Notes under the pieces: generated by a model | What the model saw: the letters and a program-made list of their open reading frames with translations, nothing else | What the model was told of the DNA's origin: nothing | Databases searched by the model: none | Shown: in pieces, positions 1 to 7,522 of the stretch | How the letters are laid out: each line of letters opens with the position of its first letter | Position numbering within the stretch: position 1 is the first letter of the stretch | From: a virus | IMG/VR virus record: IMGVR_UViG_3300022918_000231 | Location: 1 to 31,479 of that record | Direction: 5' to 3' (one strand) | Length of the DNA: 31,479 bases | Translations under genes and position numbers: made by a program

Positions 1-555
1 ATGACATTCACCCCTGATCAGCTTGAGCAAATGATCCGCGCGCTGCCTCCGCGATCCTTACGTAAAACAGTTTTCGGTTTGGCTTTAGCTTATTCACAGA
101 CGGCATCGTCAGCGATGAACGGCATGGCTGAGAGTGGTAACGCTGACTTCGCTGGCCCAGCAATTGTCTGTCAAAGCTTCGCAATTGAGCTTCTATTGAA
201 ATTTTTCATCATCAATGATCAACCTCATGGGGAAACGTACCAACAGTTAATAGAGAGGGGTATGACGTTTGGCGGGCGCAAACGCGGCGTCCACGGGTAC
301 TCACCACTTTTCAATCAGTTACGCCCCGCGACAAAAGACAAAATTGCAAAAATCTATTCCGAAGTCTCAGGCATTCAAACTGATGCGGAAAAATTTGGCA
401 TAGCTCTCGTGTCAAATGGTGAAGAGCCCTTCATTAAGTGGCGGTATATTTACGAGACTGGGTCAATTTCTAGTTTTGATCAGACGCAGTTTTCAAACGT
501 GCTCCAAGCCCTGGGTGAGGCGGCTTCCGCAGAACTACACGCGGATCCGAATTAA
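1..555 (+). CDS. Hypothetical protein, possibly HEPN-like
   Basis: The 184-residue product is soluble, with no signal peptide or membrane segment. Its central part has a hydrophobic helix at about residues 55-72 (FAIELLLKFFI), then a polar linker and HGYSPLFNQL at 98-107. That spacing recalls the 'E-L-x-x-K ... H-x-L-x-x-L-F' arrangement of HEPN-type helical proteins. An RX4H string (R93 to H98) is present but sits in a linker rather than an obvious helix, so it may be chance. The gene starts on the first base of the window, so an earlier in-frame start or an upstream promoter cannot be excluded. Base composition is lower in GC than the phage core. It could be cargo of the phage or a host gene next to the attachment site. 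Function is not established. Confidence 0.55.
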   Translation: MTFTPDQLEQMIRALPPRSLRKTVFGLALAYSQTASSAMNGMAESGNADFAGPAIVCQSFAIELLLKFFIINDQPHGETYQQLIERGMTFGGRKRGVHGYSPLFNQLRPATKDKIAKIYSEVSGIQTDAEKFGIALVSNGEEPFIKWRYIYETGSISSFDQTQFSNVLQALGEAASAELHADPN

Positions 556-795
556 CTTTGATATACGACGTAGGGGGAATATCACACGCGCGGAGGAGGG
601 CGCGCTCTGATAATGGTCATTGAGCTGCTGAAAAGTGCCTAAGGGGTTGATAACAAGTGCTGAGTATGACAGCGGAGCCTAAAGCTGTTCCCTCCCTGAA
701 GCTGGCTTTATACACATAGATCGCGTTCACGAGCACGATCTATGTGAGGGAAGGCAACTGTGTCCTGACGAGTTTTCACTCCATAGCAGTGGCCG
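556..795. other. Non-coding gap between convergent genes
   Basis: These 240 bases lie between a rightward and a leftward gene. No convincing gene is seen; the short open frame running to 610 overlaps the upstream gene out of frame and lacks a good ribosome binding site. The main structure is the inverted repeat at 713-746. No tRNA fold could be recognised. Confidence 0.5.
713..746. repeat. Perfect 11-bp inverted repeat
   Basis: CACATAGATCG (713-723) is repeated as its exact reverse complement CGATCTATGTG (736-746) across a 12-base spacer. An outer pair, TTCCCTC at 688-694 and GAGGGAA at 746-752, could extend the structure with a large internal loop. No T-run follows either arm, so this is not a classic terminator. 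It lies where two genes converge; a hairpin, protein-binding dyad or recombination-related site are all possible. Confidence 0.6.
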
Positions 796-1854
796 TCAGC
801 GAATTATGCATTGAGCTTTGAGGAGGGACCGGTATGTGTTATCGATTTGACGTTCTGCAATCACATCGTTCGGGTAGTCAAATGCCATTGCATATGCCTG
901 ATTCACATAAGCAGTGCAATTCGGTCTCTCCAAAGTTATGACATCGACCTCTAAAGCATATTTCACTAGTGCGTCCGTGGAGGCGTTGCCAGCGACTCGA
1001 TATTGGTAGCGCTTGACTCTTGCTTCTTCGAACCGATCTTGAATGATTTTGTTGGACGTGACCTGCTGTTCATTTTTTATTTTCTGGAGTGGTGCGGTAA
1101 GTAACGCAGTTACGTTGGTTGTGTAGCTGCGGCTGAATCGCGCCTCACTTTTTTCTTGAAGTAGCGTTAAATTCATCAAGTACAGCGGTATTGTGGTGCA
1201 GTATTCCGTGCGGCCACATGACGTGCGCGCGCTCTCGTATAATACATCTGGTTTGAAGTTTTGCGGGTTCCACCCGATTGCTAAATTATATGACTTGAGT
1301 TTCGAATAGTCGGCTTTCAGTGAGTTGTTGAAGGTTGCAAAGCATGCTACAGTTTCTTTGGTGTTAGCGTCGCCGCATTGCTTGACTCCGGAAATGTCGT
1401 CGAGAGTCTGGCCACCGTAATCAAGCTCCATCTTTGGTTCGGGTACTTTCTGTGCGGTACCGCTTGGTCGCGTTAGACTTTCATGCGTTTTGCTGAATGC
1501 CGTCCTTACCTTCCCATACTTACCCATAATACTTTGCAGCTTCGTGTTGTCTGCCTTTTGAATGGTGGCAATGGCCATGAGCTGTTCAATTGAGGCTAAA
1601 TCATCCACTGTTAGATTTTCATTGCTCAAAAGTTCGTCTAGCAGCTCGAGCGTCGCGCCCGAATCGCCTCTCTCTGACTCTCCTCTTAGCGCGCTAAGAG
1701 TCGCCCCGTAACGGCTCTGCGGCTCGTACTCTTCAAGGTGCATTTCTTCCAGGCTTGCATACTTTATAGGTTGATTAATTTGTGTACTGATTTCTTTAGC
1801 TGTACATGTCGATGCCTGAAGCAGCGCGAGCAAAAATCCTACCGTAATCTTCAT
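796..1854 (-). CDS. Hypothetical secreted protein
   Basis: The product (352 residues) begins with a typical Sec signal peptide: MKITVGFLLALLQASTC then TAKE, with cleavage likely after about residue 19. An upstream ATG at 1899 is open but adds a non-signal extension; the start at 1854 has an AGAAGGA ribosome binding site about 6 bases away and exposes the signal, so it is preferred. The mature part is mostly polar and helical, with several cysteines in the C-terminal half that could form periplasmic disulfides. No catalytic motif was recognised. It is transcribed with the early phage operon but separated by about 150 bases from the AlpA-type gene, and is poorer in GC than the phage core. A cargo (lysogenic conversion) gene is likely; function unknown. 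Confidence 0.65.
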   Translation of the reverse strand: MKITVGFLLALLQASTCTAKEISTQINQPIKYASLEEMHLEEYEPQSRYGATLSALRGESERGDSGATLELLDELLSNENLTVDDLASIEQLMAIATIQKADNTKLQSIMGKYGKVRTAFSKTHESLTRPSGTAQKVPEPKMELDYGGQTLDDISGVKQCGDANTKETVACFATFNNSLKADYSKLKSYNLAIGWNPQNFKPDVLYESARTSCGRTEYCTTIPLYLMNLTLLQEKSEARFSRSYTTNVTALLTAPLQKIKNEQQVTSNKIIQDRFEEARVKRYQYRVAGNASTDALVKYALEVDVITLERPNCTAYVNQAYAMAFDYPNDVIAERQIDNTYRSLLKAQCIIR

Positions 1855-2005
1855 GACGTTCCTTCTGAGAGAGCACTGTGTAGATCCCATGGTCCCCAAC
1901 GGTTTCGGCTTTGAATTGGTTAACTTGAGTTTCGGGTCTCAAATGGCCATGGTGCGTTCTACTCTCTCTTCAGGACAGGTTAAGTGCCCATAGAGCCGAT
2001 GGGCG

Positions 2006-2209
2006 TCAAACGATCGACGTAGTTTTCCAGTTTGCAGGGTCCCTTTGCCAATCTATGATTGCTGACTCCCTCCATCCGACCCGGCCGGCTGATATCAGGA
2101 CTGGACGCGGAAAACGGCCATCCTTCATTGCCCGCCAGATTGTGGAGTGCGAGAGGGACGTGGCTTGTATCACATCCCGCTCGCGCATAAAACGGTCCAA
2201 CTTGCTCAT
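2006..2209 (-). CDS. AlpA-type phage transcriptional regulator
   Basis: A 67-residue protein with the compact AlpA/MerR-like winged helix. Residues 8-30 (RERDVIQATSLSHSTIWRAM) form the helix-turn-helix, followed by the family signature of a G-x-F-P-x-P stretch and V-G-W-R-E-S at about 44-49, ending in an I-x-D-W helix. AlpA proteins in prophages and satellites regulate integrase/excision or act as excisionase-like factors. A good AGAAGG ribosome binding site precedes the ATG. It is the last small gene of the leftward early operon (18-base gap to the preceding gene). In many prophages the integrase follows directly; here a secreted-protein gene follows instead. Confidence 0.85.
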   Translation of the reverse strand: MSKLDRFMRERDVIQATSLSHSTIWRAMKDGRFPRPVLISAGRVGWRESAIIDWQRDPANWKTTSIV

Positions 2210-2226
2210 TTATAAACCTTCTCTTA

Positions 2227-2523
2227 TCAGCGGGCGTGCCGCACCAGGTGAATCACCAGGTCTTCCAGATTGACGTTGTCATCCGTCTCTGACTGCCATT
2301 CCAAAACCGCTTGTATCTGGTCGCGGCTGCAGCCCATCACGAGAATTTCCCGCTCACCCCGAGCGGCGCGGACATCCAAAATCTCCAGCAGACCCTCGAT
2401 GGCAAAGGCATCCGCGTGGACGATGGGCAGACCGTCGCTAGTTTCTTTGAGACAGGCGGTTAAAAAGGGAATTAGGTCTGCTGCATTCGTTGTGCGTGAT
2501 TCGATCACGACTTCAATTTGCAT
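2227..2523 (-). CDS. Hypothetical early phage protein
   Basis: A 98-residue acidic protein with no recognised family. It looks like a small alpha/beta fold: beta-rich start (MQIEVVIES), helical middle, and an acidic C-terminal half ending in LEDLVIHLVRHAR. A GGAGTG ribosome binding site lies about 5 bases before the ATG. It follows the primase gene by 13 bases and precedes the AlpA-type gene by 17, so all three are very likely one transcript. A role in replication or regulation is inferred only from position. Confidence 0.7.
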   Translation of the reverse strand: MQIEVVIESRTTNAADLIPFLTACLKETSDGLPIVHADAFAIEGLLEILDVRAARGEREILVMGCSRDQIQAVLEWQSETDDNVNLEDLVIHLVRHAR

Positions 2524-2536
2524 ACGTCACTCCAGT

Positions 2537-5338
2537 TCAGGCTTTGAAGATCCAGCACTTCACCGTTCGGCAGCGCATGGTCATGGGGGATCGGACGTCT
2601 TGCGCAGCCCGCACGGCGCTGTCCACGGCCTTGTAGTCCACAAATTTCCGGCTGCGCGAATCCTTGAGCAGGTCTTTCAGCGTCGACACGTCCGCGATTT
2701 TCTGGCGGTGCTCCGCTGCTCGTTCGGCGAATTCGTTGATGTTGATGGCGATGAAGTCCGGGTTTTTGCTGTGGTTGACTAAGGGATCGGCGTAGAGGGA
2801 TTCGAGGTATTCGTAGACCTGCCAGAATTCGGCCACGGCCGCGTGGTCGGCACTGGTAGTGCTCTGACGCTCGAGGGCCATTTCGAGGATCTGCCGGCGG
2901 GTGGCTTCGACCTGGGTGTCATTGAGCGTGACCACCAGGCGAATGGCGTCCAACAGACTGAGTAGCTGGGCGTGATTCTTGATGATCCGCTCGATCCGGA
3001 TCTGGCCACGGATGTTATTGCCGCACTTGCGACAGGCGCTGTCTGCGGTGAATTCCGTACTGCAGAAGAAGCAGTTGCTGTGCAACCGGCGCAGCTTGCC
3101 TTCGTACTCCGGCATGCGGTGGCTAAGTACTTCCAACACCGCTGACTCTTTGCTGACCGCGAGCAGCAGGAAGTGGCTGAGGGTGGCCCCATCCAATGCG
3201 TTGAGCTGATCCGCTGCAGCGCGGCTTTCTGCCGTTACGGTAGGGCGGACAAAATGCAGCTTGCCGATCCGCGTCATGATCGCTTCGTGGGCCACCACTG
3301 CTGCGTTCTGAGCAATGGCGATCGCACCACGAAAGGGCGGTTCGTAAGTTTCATTGCCGGCAGTTTTCACGCCTTTGGTGGCCAGGGTGCCGCCGCCGTA
3401 AAAGTCTTTCAGCTCGTCCCATTCAAACGCCTTGGAGTGCGTCTTGTTGTTCTCATCCCCATTGCGGTCGGCCTCCAGGAACACAACCGGCATCCCCGAC
3501 ACCTGCCCCATCAGGCGTGAGCGGCCAGCTTTGGTCGACTTCATCGGGTCGAAGCCTTCATAACCTTCGCGGCCCATCAGCTTCCACAACAGATTGAGCA
3601 AAGTGGTTTTGCCCGCGCCGGCTTCGCCGGTCAGTTCGAGGAACAGGTAGGACTGATACCGCGCGCGGATCTGTTCGCAGAACAGGGAGCCGAAAAAGAA
3701 CACCAGGGCGACCAGACCTTGGGAGCCAAAGCAGATCAGCATGAGCCGCAGCCACTCTTCGTCGTAGTCCTTGCGCTCACGTTGCAGCACGATCGGAACG
3801 CCTTTCTGCAGCGTCTTGAGGCGCATCCGGCCAAGCTCGAAATAGTCCTCGCTGTTGATCGGATAGACCACCCCGTCCTTGATGGCCACGTCGCCGTACA
3901 GATAAGCGCCGTGCTCTTTGCTGTAGCCGATGAAATCAATGGTCGACACTGTTTTGAGTCCGTAAAGTTGGTCTTTCATGATTTTGTCCAGCTGCTGACC
4001 GCTGCCGGTGTACATGGCACCAGCGGCCATCCCGAGCAGACGCTTTTTGAATTCGCTGGCTGCAGTGAGCTGTCCACTGGTGAAGGTGTTCTTCACGCTG
4101 TCGCCGTCGTGGGGGAAGTCAACGCGCACGTAGTACCAGGACTCGTCGGTTACTTCGTTTCGCTGGTAATAGAGGGCTTGCGGATAGCAGTTGGCTATTT
4201 CGATCACGCTGCCGGACTGCTGCAGGGCCTTTTCCCGCATGGCGGACTGGTTCAGCAGTTGCTCTTCCTGGTCTTCACTGTCCTCTAGGTCCTGCATGGC
4301 ACGGTTGAATTTCTCCATGTCCAACTTGAACCAGTACAACCGGCTGGCAAAGCCCAGGTGAAATTCACCGCGCTTGTTCCAGTCGTACATGAGCAATGCC
4401 TTCTCTGCGGCGTTTTCAGCGATCAGTAACGCGCCCTGATGACGCGCCTGTTTGATATCGCTCGCTACCTGGTCAAGACGCTTGGCTTCTTCATCCATGA
4501 ACGCCCAGCGCTGGTGCAGGTCGTTCCAGTCGACCTTGCGGCCATCGCGTTGAGGAATTTGCGCCGCCTCACATATGAAGCCCAACTCCCTGGCCATGCG
4601 GACCCAGCGGCGGGTGTAACCGTTTGCACCTGGTTCGTTGTCTAGCGCCCATACAAGTTTGGGCAACTTCGCTTCACGATCAGCACAGTCACGCAGCAAG
4701 GCTTTCAACGACTCTTCCGGAAAGGCGTTGGAAGACATGGCGGACACCGCCGAAATGCCATTATGCAGAAGGGCTATGGCATCAAAGATGCCCTCTACGA
4801 TCCATATTTCTTTGACCTCGAGCAGGTCAACCGAGGGAGGGCACCACCACACGCCCCGGTAGGTTTCGCCTGGCTTGAACCGGGCTTTCATCTTGCCAAA
4901 CCGCGACGGTCGATCGATCAGCCGTTCCCAGTAGCCACCCTTCGTGAGAGGGAAGCGGACAGTCGCGCTGCCGGCATCCAGATCCCGGTTGAAATACGTT
5001 TCCTGGGTAAACCAGCCCCCGATCAGATCCATGCTGAAACCACGCGCAAACTCTAAGTAGGCGCGGGCACTTGCTGCAGGGGCGTTCTCGGTTGCCGGTG
5101 CTCGCTTACTCCAGTCCTCGAACAGATCCTCGTAGATTTCCTTCACGTGCATGGTGTGAGCGCACTTTTCAGGCCGGCCGCAGATCACCAACCAAGGGGC
5201 GGTGTGGCGGGTGAACAGGGTTTTCTGCCGGCACTTGGGACAAGTACCACCGCGCATGTAGTCGGTGCCTGGGCGGTGTTTCAGGCCAAAGTCGTGCTCG
5301 AGGCGCTGCAGGACGTCGTGACGTAGGTCGTCTCTCAT
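2537..5338 (-). CDS. Phage primase-helicase (zinc finger, TOPRIM, P-loop ATPase)
   Basis: A 933-residue replication protein. The N-terminus has a primase-type zinc site (C33, C36, C53, C59). A TOPRIM-like region follows at about 175-240, with the EG-x-FDA motif near residue 181 and an acidic ALDNEPG motif. A helicase-like ATPase domain carries a Walker A motif, GEAGAGKTT, at about 563-572 and a Walker B-like VVFLEAD soon after. A second four-cysteine cluster (CFFC ... CRKC, about 750-770) lies beyond the ATPase core. Such proteins prime and unwind DNA at the phage origin. The size and architecture fit the large primases of P2-like and satellite phages. Its ATG overlaps the preceding gene's stop by ATGA, showing translational coupling in the leftward early operon. 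Confidence 0.9.
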   Translation of the reverse strand: MRDDLRHDVLQRLEHDFGLKHRPGTDYMRGGTCPKCRQKTLFTRHTAPWLVICGRPEKCAHTMHVKEIYEDLFEDWSKRAPATENAPAASARAYLEFARGFSMDLIGGWFTQETYFNRDLDAGSATVRFPLTKGGYWERLIDRPSRFGKMKARFKPGETYRGVWWCPPSVDLLEVKEIWIVEGIFDAIALLHNGISAVSAMSSNAFPEESLKALLRDCADREAKLPKLVWALDNEPGANGYTRRWVRMARELGFICEAAQIPQRDGRKVDWNDLHQRWAFMDEEAKRLDQVASDIKQARHQGALLIAENAAEKALLMYDWNKRGEFHLGFASRLYWFKLDMEKFNRAMQDLEDSEDQEEQLLNQSAMREKALQQSGSVIEIANCYPQALYYQRNEVTDESWYYVRVDFPHDGDSVKNTFTSGQLTAASEFKKRLLGMAAGAMYTGSGQQLDKIMKDQLYGLKTVSTIDFIGYSKEHGAYLYGDVAIKDGVVYPINSEDYFELGRMRLKTLQKGVPIVLQRERKDYDEEWLRLMLICFGSQGLVALVFFFGSLFCEQIRARYQSYLFLELTGEAGAGKTTLLNLLWKLMGREGYEGFDPMKSTKAGRSRLMGQVSGMPVVFLEADRNGDENNKTHSKAFEWDELKDFYGGGTLATKGVKTAGNETYEPPFRGAIAIAQNAAVVAHEAIMTRIGKLHFVRPTVTAESRAAADQLNALDGATLSHFLLLAVSKESAVLEVLSHRMPEYEGKLRRLHSNCFFCSTEFTADSACRKCGNNIRGQIRIERIIKNHAQLLSLLDAIRLVVTLNDTQVEATRRQILEMALERQSTTSADHAAVAEFWQVYEYLESLYADPLVNHSKNPDFIAININEFAERAAEHRQKIADVSTLKDLLKDSRSRKFVDYKAVDSAVRAAQDVRSPMTMRCRTVKCWIFKA

Positions 5339-5574
5339 GATTGCTTCACTGCGTTGAGGCTGTGGGACAGGGCTGCCATCAGGCGTTTTTGCGCGGCCAT
5401 TACCGGGACATGGGCGAGAATTGCGCCGTGGCGCAGACCGTCCGCAACGAAGCGAAATTGGTCGGCATACCAGTATTCGTTGAGGCTCAAGCGGTACTGT
5501 TCACGCACGGCTGCCAGCAACGCTTCGGCCTCTGCCGGAGGCAGTTGGGTGGTGATGATTACGGCGTTTCCCAT
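5335..5574 (-). CDS. Hypothetical early phage protein
   Basis: The preferred start at 5574 (MGNAVIITTQLP) has a GAGG ribosome binding site 7 bases upstream; a longer frame from 5604 is open but less well supported. The 79-residue product has a helical segment (PAEAEALLAAVREQY) and no recognised domain. It overlaps the primase start by four bases (ATGA), so the two are probably co-translated. An accessory role in replication is possible by position only. Confidence 0.7.
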   Translation of the reverse strand: MGNAVIITTQLPPAEAEALLAAVREQYRLSLNEYWYADQFRFVADGLRHGAILAHVPVMAAQKRLMAALSHSLNAVKQS

Positions 5575-5647
5575 CGTGAAACCTCGAATTCGGGCGCAGC
5601 TCACCCAAACCCACGGGGTGTGGGGCAGGCAATGTGTTGGGTTGGTG

Positions 5648-6013
5648 TTACGAGTTGGCTAAGCGGTAACGCCCGTTGTCCGGTGCGTTGATGATGCGTT
5701 CGTAGATCAGGCTGACCGGGATTGCCCAGGCATTGCCGGTGGTTGGGTCGACGATGACCGAATGGGTCGCCGAACTGTTGAGGTTGTCTAGCCGCTGCCG
5801 ATCGCGGATTGCATGCATGTCGCTGTACGCCAGGTGCACCATCTTTTCGGCCAGCTGGGTCAGCACGTCGTAATCGGCCACCAGGTGGCGAACGGTTCGG
5901 CGGATCAGCTGCTGGTCATTGCTCAGGTGCTCACAGTGGTGACGCTCCAGGAACGTAAGAGCAGCGGCTTTCAACACGTCCTGATACTCCTGTACTGCAG
6001 GCGGGTTATTCAT
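5648..6013 (-). CDS. Hypothetical early phage protein
   Basis: The frame is open much further upstream, but that part lies inside the previous gene in another frame. The start at 6013 (MNNPPAVQEYQDV) has AAGGG about 8 bases upstream and overlaps the preceding stop by 8 bases, which is normal operon packing. The 121-residue product is mainly helical with a conserved-looking end (VDPTTGNAWAIPVSLIYERI). No domain or motif was recognised. A 73-base gap separates it from the next gene downstream. Confidence 0.75.
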   Translation of the reverse strand: MNNPPAVQEYQDVLKAAALTFLERHHCEHLSNDQQLIRRTVRHLVADYDVLTQLAEKMVHLAYSDMHAIRDRQRLDNLNSSATHSVIVDPTTGNAWAIPVSLIYERIINAPDNGRYRLANS

Positions 6014-6518
6014 TGGGCTGGCCCTTTTTGACGCGGTAAAGGTCGATGGCTGCCAGCACTTCGGCGTGACGTGCCGCCATGTGCAGGTTGTGAGCATTGA
6101 GGATGTGTTCTGCCTCGGCTTCGCTGATGCAGCCATCGGCCAGTGCCTTTGCAATTTCTTGATCGACGCAGCCACGCTTTGCAGCGACCTGAACGGAAAG
6201 GGTGTACATCTCCACGGTGTCATTCGTTTCGGGATCTGGTACCGCAACGAACAGGCCGCCATACATCGACGCCACGTAGTTGGGGAAATGCTGCGTGCCT
6301 GCTTCCTGCTCGAGCTGGTACAGCTGGGAGTCGTTCAGCGGGCGGCTGTTGTTATTTTCGTAGGCGTGGTTATCGAATTTTTTCAATGCCAAACCGATAC
6401 GTGCGGCAGCGCATTCGCGACCGCCTGGATAGCTGCAGATAATTGCGCTGACAACTTCGCGGCGAGTCTTTAGAACTGGGCTTTTCATGTTCTGCTTTTC
6501 CCTGATAGTCCGTGCCAT
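6006..6518 (-). CDS. YmfL/CII-like phage regulatory protein
   Basis: A 170-residue protein. The N-terminal third (REVVSAIICSYPGG ... ARIGLALKKFDNHAYEN) resembles the YmfL/Phage_CP76 group of putative CII-type regulators, where a helix-turn-helix-like start is followed by a helical tail. The C-terminal half is helical and acidic. The start shares one base with the stop of the Cro-like gene; an internal ATG at 6488 is an alternative. As the second gene of the early operon, next to the switch, it fits a role in the lysis-lysogeny decision or in early gene activation. The family assignment rests on recalled similarity and context, not on a search. Confidence 0.7.
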   Translation of the reverse strand: MARTIREKQNMKSPVLKTRREVVSAIICSYPGGRECAAARIGLALKKFDNHAYENNNSRPLNDSQLYQLEQEAGTQHFPNYVASMYGGLFVAVPDPETNDTVEMYTLSVQVAAKRGCVDQEIAKALADGCISEAEAEHILNAHNLHMAARHAEVLAAIDLYRVKKGQPNE

Positions 6519-6718
6519 TACTGTGTAATCACGCCGTCTTTAATCCCCAGCAACACGGCGGCTCGATGTGCCTCCCCTCGGCGGCCTTTTTTACGTCCGT
6601 TCAAAAGGTCGCTGACAAGATTCTTGTTCAAATCATGCTGGCGGCTGAATTCCGCAATGCTGATCCCTCTTCGGTCTAGGGCCTCGCGGGCTTGCTCGGT
6701 TGTAAGCGGGGCGGGCAT
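6518..6718 (-). CDS. Cro-like DNA-binding protein (BcepMu gp16 type)
   Basis: A 66-residue basic protein matching the pattern of the BcepMu gp16 family: T-x-E-Q-A-R-E-A-L-D-R-R-G-I-S-I-A-E-F, then a helix-turn-helix with NLVSDLLNGRKKGRRGEAHRAA and an L-G-I-K-D-G end. These are small helix-turn-helix proteins encoded beside phage repressors. It is the first gene of the leftward operon and is divergent from the repressor gene, with 87 bases between start codons, which is the usual Cro position. It probably represses the lysogenic promoter and moderates its own operon. Confidence 0.85.
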   Translation of the reverse strand: MPAPLTTEQAREALDRRGISIAEFSRQHDLNKNLVSDLLNGRKKGRRGEAHRAAVLLGIKDGVITQ

Positions 6719-6805
6719 AGTGTTCGCTCGTGTGCGTTTGTGTGGTTTCGTGTTCGTACAACGCTGATTATGACCAGTTAATTTGTCCTGTAAAGGGGCT
6801 TAAGC
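6719..6805. promoter_or_regulatory. Divergent lysis-lysogeny switch region
   Basis: The only spacer between the Cro-like gene (left) and the repressor (right); both promoters and their operators should be here. TGTTCG occurs twice in the same orientation at 6721-6726 and 6751-6756, 30 bases apart, with GTGTG-rich sequence between. The right half is AT-richer (TTATGACCAGTTAATTTGT). Exact operators and -10/-35 boxes could not be fixed by eye. Confidence 0.6.
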
Positions 6806-7174
6806 TTGAAAAATTTGTCACAGGCAGAAATTCCGCAGATGAGCGCGGGCGAATGCTTGCGTGAAGAACGGATCCGATTAGGGCTTAAACAAGAAGAAAT
6901 GGCCCAGATCGGAGGGGTTACCCGGAATACGCAAGGAAGCTACGAAAGGAACGAGCGGCGACCTGATTCCGGCTATCTGAAAGCCCTGGGCGACGTAGGT
7001 TTGGACGTTTTATACGTGGTCACTGGCGAGCGAACTGGTACGCCGATTACGAGCATCACTCAGGGAGAGGAAGAGCTTTTGAAGCACTATCGAGTGATTC
7101 CACCAGATGACCAAAAAATGGTTCTTCGAATCGTCCGAGGCATGGCGGACGACGCTAACAAGGTTCCGCAGTAG
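6806..7174 (+). CDS. XRE-family phage repressor (CI/C type)
   Basis: A 122-residue protein with an XRE helix-turn-helix at about residues 15-70: E-C-L-R-E-E-R-I-R-L-G-L-K-Q-E-E-M-A, recognition helix around NTQGSYERNERRPD, then Y-L-K-A-L-G-D-V-G-L-D-V-L-Y-V-V-T-G. The C-terminal part is short and helical (PPDDQKMVLRIVRGMAD) and shows no LexA-like peptidase motif, so induction by RecA-driven self-cleavage is not expected. The TTG start at 6806 has AGGGG a suitable distance upstream; an ATG at 6839 would also keep the whole DNA-binding domain. It diverges from the Cro-like gene and is the likely maintenance repressor of the prophage. Confidence 0.85.
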   Translation: MKNLSQAEIPQMSAGECLREERIRLGLKQEEMAQIGGVTRNTQGSYERNERRPDSGYLKALGDVGLDVLYVVTGERTGTPITSITQGEEELLKHYRVIPPDDQKMVLRIVRGMADDANKVPQ

Positions 7175-7277
7175 GGTGTGACATTCTGTGCCAAGCATTC
7201 GTAATGCACCTCAGTGGCGAAACGTGCGATAGCCCCGATAACGTCGATTCAGCAATGTACTTAATGGAGCCGTACGC

Positions 7278-7451
7278 ATGTTGGATCGTAAAAAAATCGA
7301 AGACAGCTATCGCGAGACACTTAGAAACGAGTGTCTAGACCTGAGCGAAAGAGAAGTTCGGTTGATTAGCTATTACCGACGCATGCCTGATCCAGATCAG
7401 GAGTATTTGTGCAGAATCGCCAAGTACCTTGTTCCGTCTGACAATGACTAA
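7278..7451 (+). CDS. Small hypothetical protein downstream of repressor
   Basis: A 57-codon frame from ATG at 7278 to TAA at 7451, starting MLDRKKIEDSYRETLR and ending YLVPSDND. A GGAG ribosome binding site lies 8 bases before the ATG. The product is highly charged, predicted helical, and has no cysteine pair or membrane segment. It lies 103 bases after the repressor in the same direction and could be on the same lysogenic transcript. No family recognised; codon use looks ordinary, which supports a real gene. Confidence 0.6.
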   Translation: MLDRKKIEDSYRETLRNECLDLSEREVRLISYYRRMPDPDQEYLCRIAKYLVPSDND

Positions 7452-7488
7452 AGCTACGCCATAGGCTAGGTTTTATTCCGCCACATAG

Positions 7489-7512
7489 CGCTGGCCTTTT
7501 TAACGGTCAGCG
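7489..7512. terminator. Hairpin between converging transcripts
   Basis: CGCTGGCC (7489-7496) can pair with GGTCAGCG (7505-7512) across an 8-base loop starting TTTTT, giving an 8-bp stem with one G-U pair. It sits between the rightward 57-codon gene and the leftward Ogr-like gene. There is no T-run after the stem on either strand, so it is not a standard intrinsic terminator. Confidence 0.3.
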
Positions 7513-7522
7513 GTCCCGCCGA

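Noticed and set aside
416-610. 64-residue frame overlapping the first gene
   Set aside because: Out of frame within a better gene, no ribosome binding site, no domain.
640-780. Possible tRNA or attachment site in the left gap
   Set aside because: The inverted repeat does not make a cloverleaf, and no T-loop or CCA-type end is seen.
1855-1899. Longer start of the secreted protein (ATG at 1899)
   Set aside because: Adds 15 residues before a clear signal peptide and lacks the better-placed ribosome binding site of the ATG at 1854.
5648-6262. Full 204-residue frame ending at 5648
   Set aside because: The first 83 residues lie inside the YmfL-like gene in another frame; the start at 6013 has a good ribosome binding site.
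7489-7512. Confident intrinsic terminator
   Set aside because: The stem is good but no T-run follows on either strand, so it is kept only as a low-confidence hairpin.
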